From Acetobacter sp. (lineage in GTDB: Bacteria; Pseudomonadota; Alphaproteobacteria; Acetobacterales; Acetobacteraceae), in NCBI GenBank assembly GCA_017413025.1, contig JAFPVE010000017.1, positions 1 to 64,000 of the forward strand: DNA of 64,000 nt, written 5' to 3'. The notes under the pieces were generated by a model. The model was given only the letters and a program-made list of their open reading frames with translations. It ran no database searches and was not told the DNA's origin. Shown here piece after piece: positions 39,466 through 49,562 of this stretch (the stretch's first letter is position 1; every line of letters begins with the position of its first letter). The position numbers and the translations under genes were made by a program.

Positions 39466-40314
39466 ATGAATACCTCTTCACAAAGCAACCGCGGACTTTC
39501 AACCCTTGATCTTGACCGGACTAATTTTCCAGATCTTCGTGGCGGTAGTTTAAGTGTTCGAATTGCTCAAACTGATGCCGAACGTGATGCGGCTCAAGCC
39601 TTACGCTATCAAGTTTTCTATGAAGAAATGGGGGCACAACCTAACGCCCAAACAAAATCTCTCAAACGTGATATTGATGAGTTTGATGCCATTGCAGATC
39701 ATTTACTCGTTATTGATCATGCCATCGCTGAAGATGAAAGAGGCGTTGTCGGCACTTACCGCCTCGTACAAGACAACGCTGCAGCCAAAATTGGTAGATT
39801 TTATTCCTCTAGTGAATATGACCTATCTCTCTTACAAGAATTTCAAGGCAAATTACTCGAAGTTGGACGTTCTTGCGTGCATAAAAATTATCGTAACCGC
39901 GTTGCCATGCAACTCCTATGGAGAGGTATTGCCTCTTATATTTTTCTACACCGCATTGATCTCCTGTTTGGCTGTGCAAGTCTCCCTGGTATAAATCCAG
40001 ATCTCCTCTCTGACGAACTGACTTACCTTTACCATAATCATTTAGCCCCTCCTGCTTTGCGCATTCGTGCTTTAGAGACTCATCGTATAGAAATGATCAG
40101 AACTAATCCTCATGAACTCAATGTACGCCAATGCCTCTCAAAACTTCCACCTCTGATTAAAGGTTATTTACGATTAGGTGGATATGTTGGCGATGGTGCT
40201 GTTGTTGACAAACAATTTAACACGACAGACGTCGCTATTTTGGTGAAAAGTGAGCTTCTTGCCGATAAATATTACCGTCACTACGAACGCCGCTTACGCG
40301 ATGCTCTTGATTAA
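39466..40314 (+). CDS. olsB: Ornithine N-acyltransferase (OlsB-like GNAT)
   Basis: 282-residue GNAT-fold acyltransferase that moves a 3-hydroxyacyl chain from ACP to ornithine, giving lyso-ornithine lipid. Motifs: ALRYQVFYEEMGA, DIDEFDAIADHLLVID, GTYRLVQ, KLLEVGRSCVHKNYRN (substrate and CoA/ACP region), LLWRGIASYIFLHRIDLLFGCASLPG, and LPPLIKGYLRLGGYVGDGAVVD near the end. AGGAAGG sits seven bases before the ATG. The second enzyme, OlsA, is not adjacent. It is followed by lnt after 89 bases, grouping two membrane-lipid acyl transfer genes. Confidence 0.88.
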   Translation: MNTSSQSNRGLSTLDLDRTNFPDLRGGSLSVRIAQTDAERDAAQALRYQVFYEEMGAQPNAQTKSLKRDIDEFDAIADHLLVIDHAIAEDERGVVGTYRLVQDNAAAKIGRFYSSSEYDLSLLQEFQGKLLEVGRSCVHKNYRNRVAMQLLWRGIASYIFLHRIDLLFGCASLPGINPDLLSDELTYLYHNHLAPPALRIRALETHRIEMIRTNPHELNVRQCLSKLPPLIKGYLRLGGYVGDGAVVDKQFNTTDVAILVKSELLADKYYRHYERRLRDALD

Positions 40315-40403
40315 ACACAACAATTATAAAGTTCTCCCTCTTACGTTTTTCATTCCGCAACATCTTACCACGAATATTTTCTTTAACCTATTTCCCTCTG
40401 TTA

Positions 40404-42074
40404 ATGACATTCTCATCCCTTTCTTGGCATCATCATTCTATTTTTAGCTACTCTCGCTGGTATTCTATCCTTGGGTTAGGAGCTCTTACAGCCCTTGCCC
40501 TCCCTCCTGTTTATGCTCTTCCTATTTTATTATTTACTTTTGGCTTATTTGGGCATCTACTGAATACACTCTCTGATTGGACAACAGATTGGAAAAAAGC
40601 CGCTTGGGCAGGAGCTTTATTTGGTTTTGGATTTTACGCTACAGGACTATATTGGCTCATCAACGCTGTAATGATTAGAGCCGACCAATTTTGGTGGTTT
40701 ATCCCTTTTCCCTCTATCGGGTGTGCGTTAATTTTAGCACCTACGGTTGCTATACCTGCAGCCTTAAGCCTTTTAGTTCCTGCTGGAATAGCAAGATTAT
40801 TACTCTTTTCAGCAACATGGACCCTAGCCGATATGAGCCGCACATTTATTTTTAGCGGTTTTACATGGAATAGCCTTGGGTCAAGCATGGCTATTCCGGG
40901 TATTATTGGCAGTATTCTCATCCAACCTGCGGCATGGATTGGAGAAGATGGTTTAACCCTATTTTTAGTGCTATTTTCAACCCTTTGCGGTACGACTTTC
41001 GTAGAAGCTCTGCCTTCATTACAACAAAAACAGATTGTTTCTCACTCATCTTCCTCGTATCGAAACTCTAACCGCACACAAATATTATATTTATTATATT
41101 ACGGAATAGGTTTCATTACACTTTGGGTTAGTTTGGGGACATGGCGATATCTCACAGCACATCCTTCCGGAAAAGCAGGACCTATCGTAGTAATCGTGCA
41201 AGGCAATGTTCCTGAAACAGATAAAATCGGACAAAATAGTCCGCGCGATATCTTTATCCGCTATCTTACGCTAACAGCCCAAGGTATTCAAAAAGCCAAA
41301 ATCCTTCAGGCTTCTTTAACAACAAATCACCAACCTAAAAGATCTATCGTCTTTCTTTGGCCAGAAACGTCATTCCCGGGATATGATCTACTCCAAGACA
41401 GCCCTCTTGCGCGTGCTATCATTATGAGAGAGTCAACAGGAGCACAAGCGGGCTTTATTGGTGCCATAAGGCGTGATAATCAAGGACGTTATCGCAATTC
41501 ACTTTTTGCCCTCGCACCAGATGGAAGTATTGAAGCTGTTTACGACAAAGCACGTCTGGTTCCTTTTGGAGAATATCAACCACCCTTTATTCCTCTTCAA
41601 ATTGTCCCTAATGGAGGCTTAGCTGCAGGACCAGGTCCACAAACATGGCATTTAGCACATATTCCTGCTGTAGGTCCTCTTATTTGTTATGAAGTTATTT
41701 TTTCTGGAGAAATAACAAACCGTAAAGACCGCCCGCGCTGGCTCGCGAATGTCACAAATGATGCATGGTTCGGTAATAGTGCAGGTCCACGTCAACACCT
41801 TACTTCCGTCCGCCTCCGTGCTGTTGAAGAAGGGATCCCCATTGCTCGTGCTGCAAATACAGGTATTTCAGCGGTTTATAATGGTTTAGGACAATGTTTA
41901 GGTTTTCTTAAATGGGGGAAAAAAGGTGTCCTTGTTGTTCCCCTCCCCCCAGCTTTGCCCTGCACTTTATTTGGGCGCTATGGGCAAACGATTCCCTTAT
42001 TACTTTGTTGCTTGACTCTGTTCATTGCGTTTTACAGAACAAAAATGCCTAAAAAAAGCCTAGCACGTGCCTAA
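40404..42074 (+). CDS. lnt: Apolipoprotein N-acyltransferase
   Basis: Adds the third acyl chain to the N-terminal Cys of lipoproteins in the inner membrane. 556 residues; N-terminal region with about six transmembrane helices (ALPPVYALPILLF, FGFGFYATGLYWL), a nitrilase domain, and a last helix at about 530-550. Catalytic triad: E321 in WPETSFPG, K382 in YDKARLVPFGEY, C428 in GPLICYE. Also NVTNDAWFG and RAVEEGIPIARAANTG. Same strand as olsB. In many alphaproteobacteria lnt is followed by an XRE regulator and metK; here a gene-less stretch follows instead. Confidence 0.95.
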   Translation: MTFSSLSWHHHSIFSYSRWYSILGLGALTALALPPVYALPILLFTFGLFGHLLNTLSDWTTDWKKAAWAGALFGFGFYATGLYWLINAVMIRADQFWWFIPFPSIGCALILAPTVAIPAALSLLVPAGIARLLLFSATWTLADMSRTFIFSGFTWNSLGSSMAIPGIIGSILIQPAAWIGEDGLTLFLVLFSTLCGTTFVEALPSLQQKQIVSHSSSSYRNSNRTQILYLLYYGIGFITLWVSLGTWRYLTAHPSGKAGPIVVIVQGNVPETDKIGQNSPRDIFIRYLTLTAQGIQKAKILQASLTTNHQPKRSIVFLWPETSFPGYDLLQDSPLARAIIMRESTGAQAGFIGAIRRDNQGRYRNSLFALAPDGSIEAVYDKARLVPFGEYQPPFIPLQIVPNGGLAAGPGPQTWHLAHIPAVGPLICYEVIFSGEITNRKDRPRWLANVTNDAWFGNSAGPRQHLTSVRLRAVEEGIPIARAANTGISAVYNGLGQCLGFLKWGKKGVLVVPLPPALPCTLFGRYGQTIPLLLCCLTLFIAFYRTKMPKKSLARA

Positions 42075-42622
42075 CCTACACAAACATTATCCCCAATCAT
42101 CAGAAAACTAAAAATCTTTACATCAGTCTTTTCGCCCATCAAACTTTAGATCTGCTTCCACAGTCTTGCGAAAAAGTCACCCCTTTAATCGATCCTAATT
42201 TTTTTCTCGGCGGTTAAACAGTGCTTATTTCCAGATCAAACGGCTATGCTACAAGAGGTAGAGCGCAAACATACGCATCTACTTTAGGATAAAAGGTTGC
42301 CATACAACAATCTAATCCTAAATTCAAAGTAGGATAATAAAAAGGTTTTCTTACCGGTTTTTTCAGAACTTCTTACGTTTTTTAATAGGTAATAGCCCCT
42401 TCTCTATTTAACAACTGACGATTTATTTCCGCACTATCCTAAACCCCAGTTACCATAAAAAAACACACAAGCCACAAGCACACCGCATTTATCGCACCCT
42501 TACTATAAGGGCAAACATATATCTAAAAAAATATGGTTGTCGTGTTGCAAAAAACGATCACATCAACAACCCGACAACCACAGAGCCATACTCACGAATA
42601 CTTGTGAGCTCTACAAAAACTT
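42075..42622. other. Gene-less region after lnt, possible gene remnant
   Basis: 548 bases without a called gene. On the + strand, codons from about 42100 to 42210 (LDLLPQSCEKVTPLIDPNFF) run open without a start, then stop; in the next frame, from the same T7 run (42199-42205), codons read FSAVKQCLFPDQTAMLQEVERKHTHLL and stop at 42286. Joining the two across the T-run gives a continuous peptide. This may be a decayed gene. The right end holds the DUF2076 terminator. Confidence 0.25.
42524..42580 (-). terminator. Rho-independent terminator of the DUF2076 gene
   Basis: On the - strand TGGTTGTCG (complement of 42572-42580) pairs perfectly with CGACAACCA (complement of 42534-42542), extended after one mismatch by GTTG/CAAC. 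TATTTTTTTAG follows directly. It begins 42 bases past the stop. Confidence 0.8.
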
Positions 42623-43423
42623 TTAAAAATCTCCGCCCCAATCACCTCCGCCAAAATCGCCACCGAAGTCGCCACCAGAATCCCCCCAATCACTACCAAA
42701 ACCAGAGTCCGGAGCAACACCACTATCATCGCTACCCCAGCCACTACCAAAATCAGAATCAGGAGCTACGCCACTACCACCGAATGCATCTGCTGTGTTA
42801 CCATAGTCACTTGTAACACCAGCTTCTCCGCCAGAATCAGCAGATCCAAAAAAGCCACCTGTTTCACTTCCACCATGATGACCGCTAAATAAACTCTCAA
42901 TAGCGTTCGCTGCCAACATACCTCCTGCAACACCCGTTGCTGTTGTTAAGGCACTCCCTAAAAAGCCAGACCCTCCACGAAACATCCCCTGTGATGCTGC
43001 AGAAGGAGCCTGATATTGCGGAGGAGGTACAGCAGAAGTTCCGCCCCATCCTGACGATGGTGCCGATTGGGGAGGCGAAGCAGGTTTTCCTCCACCAAAT
43101 AGTCCACTGAAGAAACCACCCGATTTTTGCTGACTTGCGGCTAAACTTTGTTGTGCCTGTTGTAGTTGAGCCTGTAGCTGCTGAATACGATGTTGTGCTT
43201 GAACCAACGCCGCTTCTTGTACAACAGCCATTTGCGTTAGCCGATAACGCGCTTCTGGATATTTTTGAAACTGCTGCGCGATCAACTGATCCGCTTGTGG
43301 ATCAATCGGTGGAAGTCGTGTTTGTGGAGATTGTGTTTCAGGAACACTTGCAAGTCCACCTTGTTGGACACCCCCAACACGGGCAAAAAATTTCTCAATA
43401 AGAGCACGTTCCTCGTCTGTCAT
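42623..43423 (-). CDS. DUF2076 domain-containing protein
   Basis: 266 residues. The N-terminus is MTDEERALIEKFFARVG, the start typical of DUF2076 proteins, followed by DPQADQLIAQQFQKYPEARYRLTQMAVVQEAALVQAQHRIQQL with a Gln-rich coiled coil to about 125. The middle is a Gly/Pro/Ser linker with GFFSGLFGGGKP and FLGSALTTATGVAGGMLAANAIESLF, a glycine-zipper-like hydrophobic stretch. The C-terminal 75 residues are low-complexity Gly/Asp/Ser/Trp/Phe with degenerate repeats (GVAPDSDFGSGWG, GVAPDSGFGSDWG). Function unknown. GGGGAG lies ten bases before the ATG. Strong terminator downstream, so monocistronic. Confidence 0.88.
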   Translation of the reverse strand: MTDEERALIEKFFARVGGVQQGGLASVPETQSPQTRLPPIDPQADQLIAQQFQKYPEARYRLTQMAVVQEAALVQAQHRIQQLQAQLQQAQQSLAASQQKSGGFFSGLFGGGKPASPPQSAPSSGWGGTSAVPPPQYQAPSAASQGMFRGGSGFLGSALTTATGVAGGMLAANAIESLFSGHHGGSETGGFFGSADSGGEAGVTSDYGNTADAFGGSGVAPDSDFGSGWGSDDSGVAPDSGFGSDWGDSGGDFGGDFGGGDWGGDF

Positions 43424-43851
43424 TTTATAAGATCTCCCCTACTTGTAAGAATACATTCTCTCTCTTTTACAGGTTCCTTAACATAAAGAACTCTGTCATT
43501 TTAAGTCTATCCCGAACTCGTCCATCTGTCACAAGCTTTCTACTTTCATCTAAAGGCGTCTATTCTGCTAGTAAAAACAAAAAAACGGAAAACTTGCCCT
43601 TTACGTAATAAAATGCTAGCACAATTTTGTTTGTTTTGCCATCTTATGCGATAACTCGAATTTATGATAAAATATTAAAATATTAAAAAAACATTTTTAA
43701 AACTAGATATATTATTCACTACACTATAATCATACGCATAACAGTTAATACAGATAACAAGACTATGACAGATTTTCCTTCTCCTCTTTGTTATAAAACG
43801 ATAAACTTACTTCAGTCATCAATGTAATACCCTATTCGAAGTTATTTCACA
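43424..43851. other. Divergent intergenic region DUF2076 / glyQ
   Basis: 428 AT-rich bases. A perfect TATAAT at 43725-43730 could be the glyQ -10 box, but no acceptable -35 box lies at the right spacing. No coding frame or strong hairpin was seen. Confidence 0.4.
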
Positions 43852-44727
43852 ATGGAATCCACATCTTCTGATCATCCACCTCTTTCTTTTCAAGAACTTA
43901 TTTTAACCCTAAATCAGTTTTGGTCTCGTCACGGTTGTGCTATTCTTCAACCCTATGATATAGAAGTTGGAGCTGGCACATTATCCCCCCATACAACTCT
44001 ACGAGCATTAGGAAATAAACCGTGGCATACTGCTTATGTACAACCTTGCCGTCGCCCTTCTGATGGTCGTTACGGTGAAAATCCCAACCGTCTTCAACAT
44101 TACTACCAATATCAGGTCTTATTAAAGCCCACACCAGAAACAAGCCAACAATTACTATTAGAGAGCTATCGGGCAATCGGTATTCATCCTGAAAAACATG
44201 ATATCCGTTTTGTGGAAGATGACTGGGAAAACCCTACTATTGGCGCGTGGGGACTTGGTTGGGAAGTTTGGTGTGACGGTATGGAAGTCACTCAATTTAC
44301 TTATTTCCAACAAGTGGGAGGTATTTCAGTCAGTATGCCTTCTACAGAGCTAACGTATGGATTAGAACGGCTTGCTATGTACATACAGGGTGTAGAAAAT
44401 GTTTATCACCTTGATTTTAACGGTACAGGCTTAACCTATGGCGACGTTTTTTTACGTGCCGAAAAAGACTATTCACGCTATAATTTTGAACTCAGTGATA
44501 CAAAAAAACTTCTTCAACATTTTACAGATGCAGAAGAAGAAAGTTTTAAACTTGCGCAAGCCGGTATTGCCCAACCTGCTTATGACCAATGTCTCAAAGC
44601 TAGCCACATTTTTAATTTACTTGATGCTCGTGGGGTTATTAGCGTAAGTGAACGATCTTCTTATATTGCTCGTGTCCGCGCGTTAGCGAAATTATGTTGC
44701 GAAACATGGCTAGCCAATGAGGAATAA
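43852..44727 (+). CDS. glyQ: Glycyl-tRNA synthetase alpha subunit
   Basis: Catalytic subunit of the alpha2beta2 bacterial GlyRS. 291 residues. Motifs: [33 protein letters not shown] start, [47 protein letters not shown] and [26 protein letters not shown]. The operon partner glyS starts nine bases after the stop. Length matches the family. Confidence 0.97.
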   Translation: MESTSSDHPPLSFQELILTLNQFWSRHGCAILQPYDIEVGAGTLSPHTTLRALGNKPWHTAYVQPCRRPSDGRYGENPNRLQHYYQYQVLLKPTPETSQQLLLESYRAIGIHPEKHDIRFVEDDWENPTIGAWGLGWEVWCDGMEVTQFTYFQQVGGISVSMPSTELTYGLERLAMYIQGVENVYHLDFNGTGLTYGDVFLRAEKDYSRYNFELSDTKKLLQHFTDAEEESFKLAQAGIAQPAYDQCLKASHIFNLLDARGVISVSERSSYIARVRALAKLCCETWLANEE

Positions 44728-44735
44728 CCAGCATC

Positions 44736-46796
44736 ATGCCTGAATTACTAATTGAGCTTTTTTCAGAGGAAATCCCATCAAGTATGCAAAAACAAGCAGG
44801 TAAAGATCTTTTACGCCTGCTCACTGAAGCACTTGACATGCTCCATCCTACACATGCTGTTGCCTATACGGGTCCACGTCGTATTGCGGCGAGTCTTATT
44901 GTTGATGCAGAAGTACCAAGCCATACCCTTTCTGAACGTGGTCCACGTAAAAATGCTCCTGCCCAAGCTTTAGAAGGCTTTCTTCGTAAACATGATGCTA
45001 CACACGAAGATCTTATACTTCAAGGAGAATTCTGGCGATTAGAACGTCAAATTCCTTCCTTAAGCGCTCGTTGTCATATTGCCAATATACTCCCTAATCT
45101 TTTATATCATTTTCCATGGCCGAAATCTATGCGATGGGGAACAGGAAGTTCTTTTACGTGGATACGTCCATTACGTCGCATTTTATGCCTGTTCGATGGA
45201 CAAATCATTCCCTTTTCCCTTACACGAAATAATGACAATGGTCATGGTTTACATGCAACCAATCAAACAGAAGGGCATCATTTTCTCAGCACAGGTTTGC
45301 TTACTGTTAACAGTGTAGAACAATGGAAACAAACCCTTCGAAAACACTATGTTATAGTCGATTCGGATAAACGTTGCCAAGCCATTATTGACGGTCTTAA
45401 TAGACTTGCCTCTTATCACGGGTTAAGCATTGTCCCAGATATGAAACTTATTGAAGAAGTTGCCGGGTTAGTGGAATGGCCTGTTCCCTTGATCGGAAAA
45501 ATTGATCCCATATTTATGAATTTGCCACCAGAAGTAATGCAAGTCTCTATGCGTATAAACCAACGTTACTTTGCACTCCGTTATGCAGATGGTCATACTG
45601 CGCCCTATTTTGCTTTTGTGGCTAATATTATTCCTTCAGATGAAGGTAAGCTCATCATTAAAGGAAATGAACGCGTTTTACGTGCGCGCTTTGCTGATGC
45701 ACAACATTTCTGGAATTTAGACCTCAAGCAAACTTTAGAAAGTCGTCTCCCTGTACTAGAACATATCACTTTTCACGCCCGCATTGGTTCTCAAGGAGAA
45801 CGTGTTAGACGTATTGTTCGATTAGCAAAATTTATTGCGCCTATGTTACATGCCCCTGTTGATCTTTGTGAGCGCGCTGCTTATCTTTCTAAAGCCGATT
45901 TATCAACAAGTATGGTTGGCGAATTTCCTGAACTTCAGGGTATTATAGGGGGTTATTATGCCACCCACGATGGTGAACACACCCATGTCGCCCAAGCTAT
46001 TCGTGATCAATATACACCACATGGTCCTACAGATCATGTACCAAGCCATCATGTTTCTATCGTTCTCGGATTAGCTGACCGATTAGACATGCTCACAACT
46101 TTTTTTGCTGCTGGTGAAAAACCTTCTGGATCTGGTGATCCTTTTGCTCTTCGTCGTGCCGCATTAGGTATTATTCGCCTTATTCGGGAAAATACACTAC
46201 GCCTTAATTTAACCCAATTATTGACATATGCAGCTGAAAACCTCCCAGCATCTCTCTGCAAAAGTTTTGATTCTACCGTTCTTTCTCAATTTATTATAGA
46301 ACGTTTACGTGTACAGCTTCGTTCTGAAGGCATACGACACGATTGCCTGACCGCTGTATTCAATAATGCGACAGATATAGACATTCTCCAACTTCTCAAC
46401 CGAACACAAGCCCTTCAGGAAATGTTAGAAACAGAAGATGGTTCTAATCTCCTTGCTGCAACACGCCGTGCTACCAATATCCTTACTATTGAAAGTAAAA
46501 ACGATGGTCCTCATCACGGAACAGTAAACCCTTCTCTTTTACAGCAAAAAGAAGAACATGCCCTTTTTACACAACTTGAACATATTACCCCAGAAATAAA
46601 ATTAGCTCTTCACGAAGAGAGATTTACCGAGGCTATGCATAAAATCGCAAGTTTACGTCAAACACTAGATAATTTTTTCTCTGCCGTTACAGTGAACACT
46701 TCCGATGTTCATTTACGTCTTAATAGACTATATTTACTCCACCACATAGTCAAAATAACGCAACTTATCGCTGATTTTAGTCAGATCGAAAGATAA
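44736..46796 (+). CDS. glyS: Glycyl-tRNA synthetase beta subunit
   Basis: tRNA-binding subunit of GlyRS. 686 residues. N-terminal PELLIELFSEEIPSSMQKQA, YTGPRRIAA, FPWPKSMRWG, IRPLRRILCLFDG, RYFALRYADG, the HD-like region SKADLSTSMVGEFPELQGIIGGYYA, DRLDMLTTFFAAGEKPSGSGDPFALRRAALGIIRLI, and a C-terminal DALR-like anticodon-binding helical domain. Together with glyQ it forms a two-gene operon. No clear terminator follows. Confidence 0.97.
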   Translation: MPELLIELFSEEIPSSMQKQAGKDLLRLLTEALDMLHPTHAVAYTGPRRIAASLIVDAEVPSHTLSERGPRKNAPAQALEGFLRKHDATHEDLILQGEFWRLERQIPSLSARCHIANILPNLLYHFPWPKSMRWGTGSSFTWIRPLRRILCLFDGQIIPFSLTRNNDNGHGLHATNQTEGHHFLSTGLLTVNSVEQWKQTLRKHYVIVDSDKRCQAIIDGLNRLASYHGLSIVPDMKLIEEVAGLVEWPVPLIGKIDPIFMNLPPEVMQVSMRINQRYFALRYADGHTAPYFAFVANIIPSDEGKLIIKGNERVLRARFADAQHFWNLDLKQTLESRLPVLEHITFHARIGSQGERVRRIVRLAKFIAPMLHAPVDLCERAAYLSKADLSTSMVGEFPELQGIIGGYYATHDGEHTHVAQAIRDQYTPHGPTDHVPSHHVSIVLGLADRLDMLTTFFAAGEKPSGSGDPFALRRAALGIIRLIRENTLRLNLTQLLTYAAENLPASLCKSFDSTVLSQFIIERLRVQLRSEGIRHDCLTAVFNNATDIDILQLLNRTQALQEMLETEDGSNLLAATRRATNILTIESKNDGPHHGTVNPSLLQQKEEHALFTQLEHITPEIKLALHEERFTEAMHKIASLRQTLDNFFSAVTVNTSDVHLRLNRLYLLHHIVKITQLIADFSQIER

Positions 46797-46827
46797 ATTA
46801 AAAAGTTAATTACTCTTCTTTTGACAT

Positions 46828-46851
46828 AATTAAGCTTACAATTAAGCTTAT
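46828..46851. repeat. 12-bp tandem repeat with palindromic core
   Basis: AATTAAGCTTAC is followed at once by AATTAAGCTTAT. Each contains the palindrome TAAGCTTA. It lies in the short gap between glyS and the convergent secreted-protein gene. It may be incidental. Confidence 0.3.
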
Positions 46852-46950
46852 ACGGTTTAATGCTACGCTACAAAATTCACTTTTTTATTTTTTTAGTTAA
46901 AAATTTGAATTTTTGAGTTTTGTTGAACCAACATTAAAACAGTAATTATT

Positions 46951-47730
46951 TTAATATGTCGTTGGTGGCCCAATAACATCATAATTAATACTCCCTGCTG
47001 CGGGTCCAGGAGGAGGAGCCCCCCCTACAGCAACAGGAGTCATTTTATCTAAAGTTGGTCCTAACTCACGTGCACTAATTGCCGTACCCATGACACCATT
47101 ACACCCTGCTCCCACGGCATAAAGCATATGCCCTGGTTTGAGCATATTGGCAACACGAACAACTTCAGCAGGGGCAAGATGTATAACCGCATGATTCTTA
47201 AGAATAACACCAGCAACGCGACCATCCATCGTATAAAGTGGCATCCATATCTCACCATGTAAAACGAGATCTGGCCCGGCTATGATTTCAGGTGAATATT
47301 GAGGCATTGTAATAAACGTATCACGTACAACACGACCGTCTGGACCAATCACCTCAAAAGCTCGTATAACAGGAAGCGTTCCCCCTTTTAAGCCTCGCAC
47401 CTGCACAGTATCCCCGGGCTTAACAATACCCGCAAAGGCATACCCCTCCTCTGGAGTGACAAAAACTTGGTACCCACCTCCTAAAATAAATCCTATAACA
47501 GCACCACCGGGAGATAACAAAAACTGAATAACTTTACCTGTAAAAAGATGCAAAGAGCTGAAATCATACACACCCTGACTTGTCACTTTTTTTGTTTTTA
47601 CTAAAGGCTTAACAGAAGGTGATAAAACGTGGGAAGATTTTTCTGAAACAGATGCATAACTTTTACTACTCATCACTATAGCAACAGAAAACGACAGCAA
47701 CGCTACAAAAGTAAAAAAATGATGACGCAT
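46951..47730 (-). CDS. Secreted protein with two tandem copies of an OB-like module
   Basis: 259 residues; signal peptide to about residue 26 (SYA). After a Ser/Lys-rich linker come two similar units: FTGKVIQFLLSPGGAVIGFILGG ... VTPEEGYAFAGIVKPGDTVQVRG (about 63-118) and LHGEIWMPLYTMDGRVAGVILKN ... LAPAEVVRVANMLKPGHMLYAVG (about 157-210). Both have the pattern G(K/E)I-hydrophobic-G-V-(I)-L followed by V-(x)-L(I)KPG(D/H). This looks like an internal duplication of a small beta barrel. Proline-rich C-terminus (GGAPPPGPA). Function unknown; family not named with confidence. Same strand as purH, 159 bases downstream of it. Confidence 0.7.
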   Translation of the reverse strand: MRHHFFTFVALLSFSVAIVMSSKSYASVSEKSSHVLSPSVKPLVKTKKVTSQGVYDFSSLHLFTGKVIQFLLSPGGAVIGFILGGGYQVFVTPEEGYAFAGIVKPGDTVQVRGLKGGTLPVIRAFEVIGPDGRVVRDTFITMPQYSPEIIAGPDLVLHGEIWMPLYTMDGRVAGVILKNHAVIHLAPAEVVRVANMLKPGHMLYAVGAGCNGVMGTAISARELGPTLDKMTPVAVGGAPPPGPAAGSINYDVIGPPTTY

Positions 47731-47889
47731 AACTCAACCACTCATAAACGAAAATCAGAAAACAGCACATTTACGTATTATATACAAGAACATAAAAGAT
47801 TTTTCCTAAAAAATATAGAAACAGATTCTTTACACAGCCTAAAAATACTTACGCTATATCTTCTCTTACAAGAAAAATAACACCAGAAA

Positions 47890-49482
47890 TTAGTGACGGA
47901 AATGACGCATACCTGTAAAAACCATAGCAATTCCTGCCGCGTTAGCTGCAGCAATAACTTCATCATCACGAATAGAACCACCAGGTTGAATAACAGCAGT
48001 TGATCCCGCAGCAATAACTGTTTCTAAACCATCTGCAAATGGAAAAAATGCATCCGACGCCACAACAGATCCTTGTGTTAGGGGTGTATCTATTCCTGCT
48101 GCGCGTGCTGCTTGACCACTCTTAATAGCAGCAATATGTGCCGAGTCAACACGACTCATCTGTCCTGCCCCTATACCAACTGTTGCCTGATTTTTGGCAT
48201 AAACAATAGCATTAGACATTACATACTTTGCAACGTGAAAGGCAAATAGCAAATCTTCTATTTCATGGCTCGATGGTGCTCGTTTTGTTACAACCCGTAA
48301 TTTTTCACGCATAATATACCCATTATCACGTGTCTGAACCAGAAAACCTCCAGCGACAGAGCGCACCACATTGCCTCCATCAAAAGGATTAGGCAATCCA
48401 CCTGTTACCAATACACGTAAATTTTTCTTATGTGTCAGCAACAAGCGTGCCTCTTCTTCTATATCAGGTGCAATAATCACTTCAAGAAAAAGCATTAAAA
48501 TCTTTTCTGTTGTTTTAACATCCAACACACGATTAACAGCAACAATTCCACCAAACGCAGAGACAGGGTCACATTCGAGAGCTTTATCCCATGCCTCTGT
48601 AAGTGTTTTTCCTATCGCGACACCACATGGATTAGCATGTTTTACAATCACTACAGCAGGTTTATCAAACTCCGCTACAAGCTCAAAGGCTGCGTTCGCA
48701 TCATTAATGTTATTATAAGAGAGCGCCTTACCTTGAATCTGTGTTGCTGTTGCAACACCAAGTCGATGACTTCCATCACGATAAAAAGCTGCCTGCTGAT
48801 GCTGATTTTCACCGTAACGCAAATCGTGAACCTTTTTCCCCACTAAAACAAAATTCTCTCCAAATACTTGTTTTGTTTTCTGTCCACTTGCTTGTTGAAC
48901 AAACCAAGCGGCAATACCCGAGTCATAAGCAGCTGTATGTGCATAAGCTATACCTGCCCAATTTTTACGATCTTCTAGCGTCGTACCCCCATTCTCTAAT
49001 GCTTTTATAAGGTCATTATATTGATTAGAGTTTGTCAAAACCACAACATGACTATAATTTTTTGCTGCCGCACGAATAAGCGCAGGTCCACCAATATCAA
49101 TATTCTCGATACAAATTTCTGCCTCTGCACCTGAAGCCACAGTCTTTTCAAATGGATAAAGATTCACAATGACTAGATCAATCGGCTCAATGCCGTTCTT
49201 TTTCATTTGTGCGAGATGTTCTGGCAGATCTCGACGTCCTAAAATACCGCCATGAATTTGTGGTACCAACGTCTTAACACGCCCATCAAGAATTTCTGGA
49301 AACCCTGTATAATCCGACACCTCTGTAACAGAAATCATCGCCTCACGTAGTATTTTAGCAGAACCACCCGTTGAAAGAATTTCCACGCCATACGCTTTCA
49401 AAGCTTGAGCAAGCTCTAGCAAACCCGTTTTATCAGAAACAGAAATAAGCGCACGTCGAATAGGTAACAAGGTTTGACTCAT
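47890..49482 (-). CDS. purH: Bifunctional AICAR formyltransferase / IMP cyclohydrolase
   Basis: Last two steps of IMP synthesis. 530 residues. N-terminal IMP cyclohydrolase: [66 protein letters not shown]-terminal AICAR transformylase: [42 protein letters not shown], and [35 protein letters not shown]. Follows trmB and metK on the same strand with an 80-base gap. Confidence 0.97.
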   Translation of the reverse strand: MSQTLLPIRRALISVSDKTGLLELAQALKAYGVEILSTGGSAKILREAMISVTEVSDYTGFPEILDGRVKTLVPQIHGGILGRRDLPEHLAQMKKNGIEPIDLVIVNLYPFEKTVASGAEAEICIENIDIGGPALIRAAAKNYSHVVVLTNSNQYNDLIKALENGGTTLEDRKNWAGIAYAHTAAYDSGIAAWFVQQASGQKTKQVFGENFVLVGKKVHDLRYGENQHQQAAFYRDGSHRLGVATATQIQGKALSYNNINDANAAFELVAEFDKPAVVIVKHANPCGVAIGKTLTEAWDKALECDPVSAFGGIVAVNRVLDVKTTEKILMLFLEVIIAPDIEEEARLLLTHKKNLRVLVTGGLPNPFDGGNVVRSVAGGFLVQTRDNGYIMREKLRVVTKRAPSSHEIEDLLFAFHVAKYVMSNAIVYAKNQATVGIGAGQMSRVDSAHIAAIKSGQAARAAGIDTPLTQGSVVASDAFFPFADGLETVIAAGSTAVIQPGGSIRDDEVIAAANAAGIAMVFTGMRHFRH

Positions 49483-49562
49483 AAAAGACCTCTCTCAACA
49501 ACTAGCAACAAAACCAAGCGATTCATAAAACCGCTTTTCAATATCATTACGAATACTTCACA

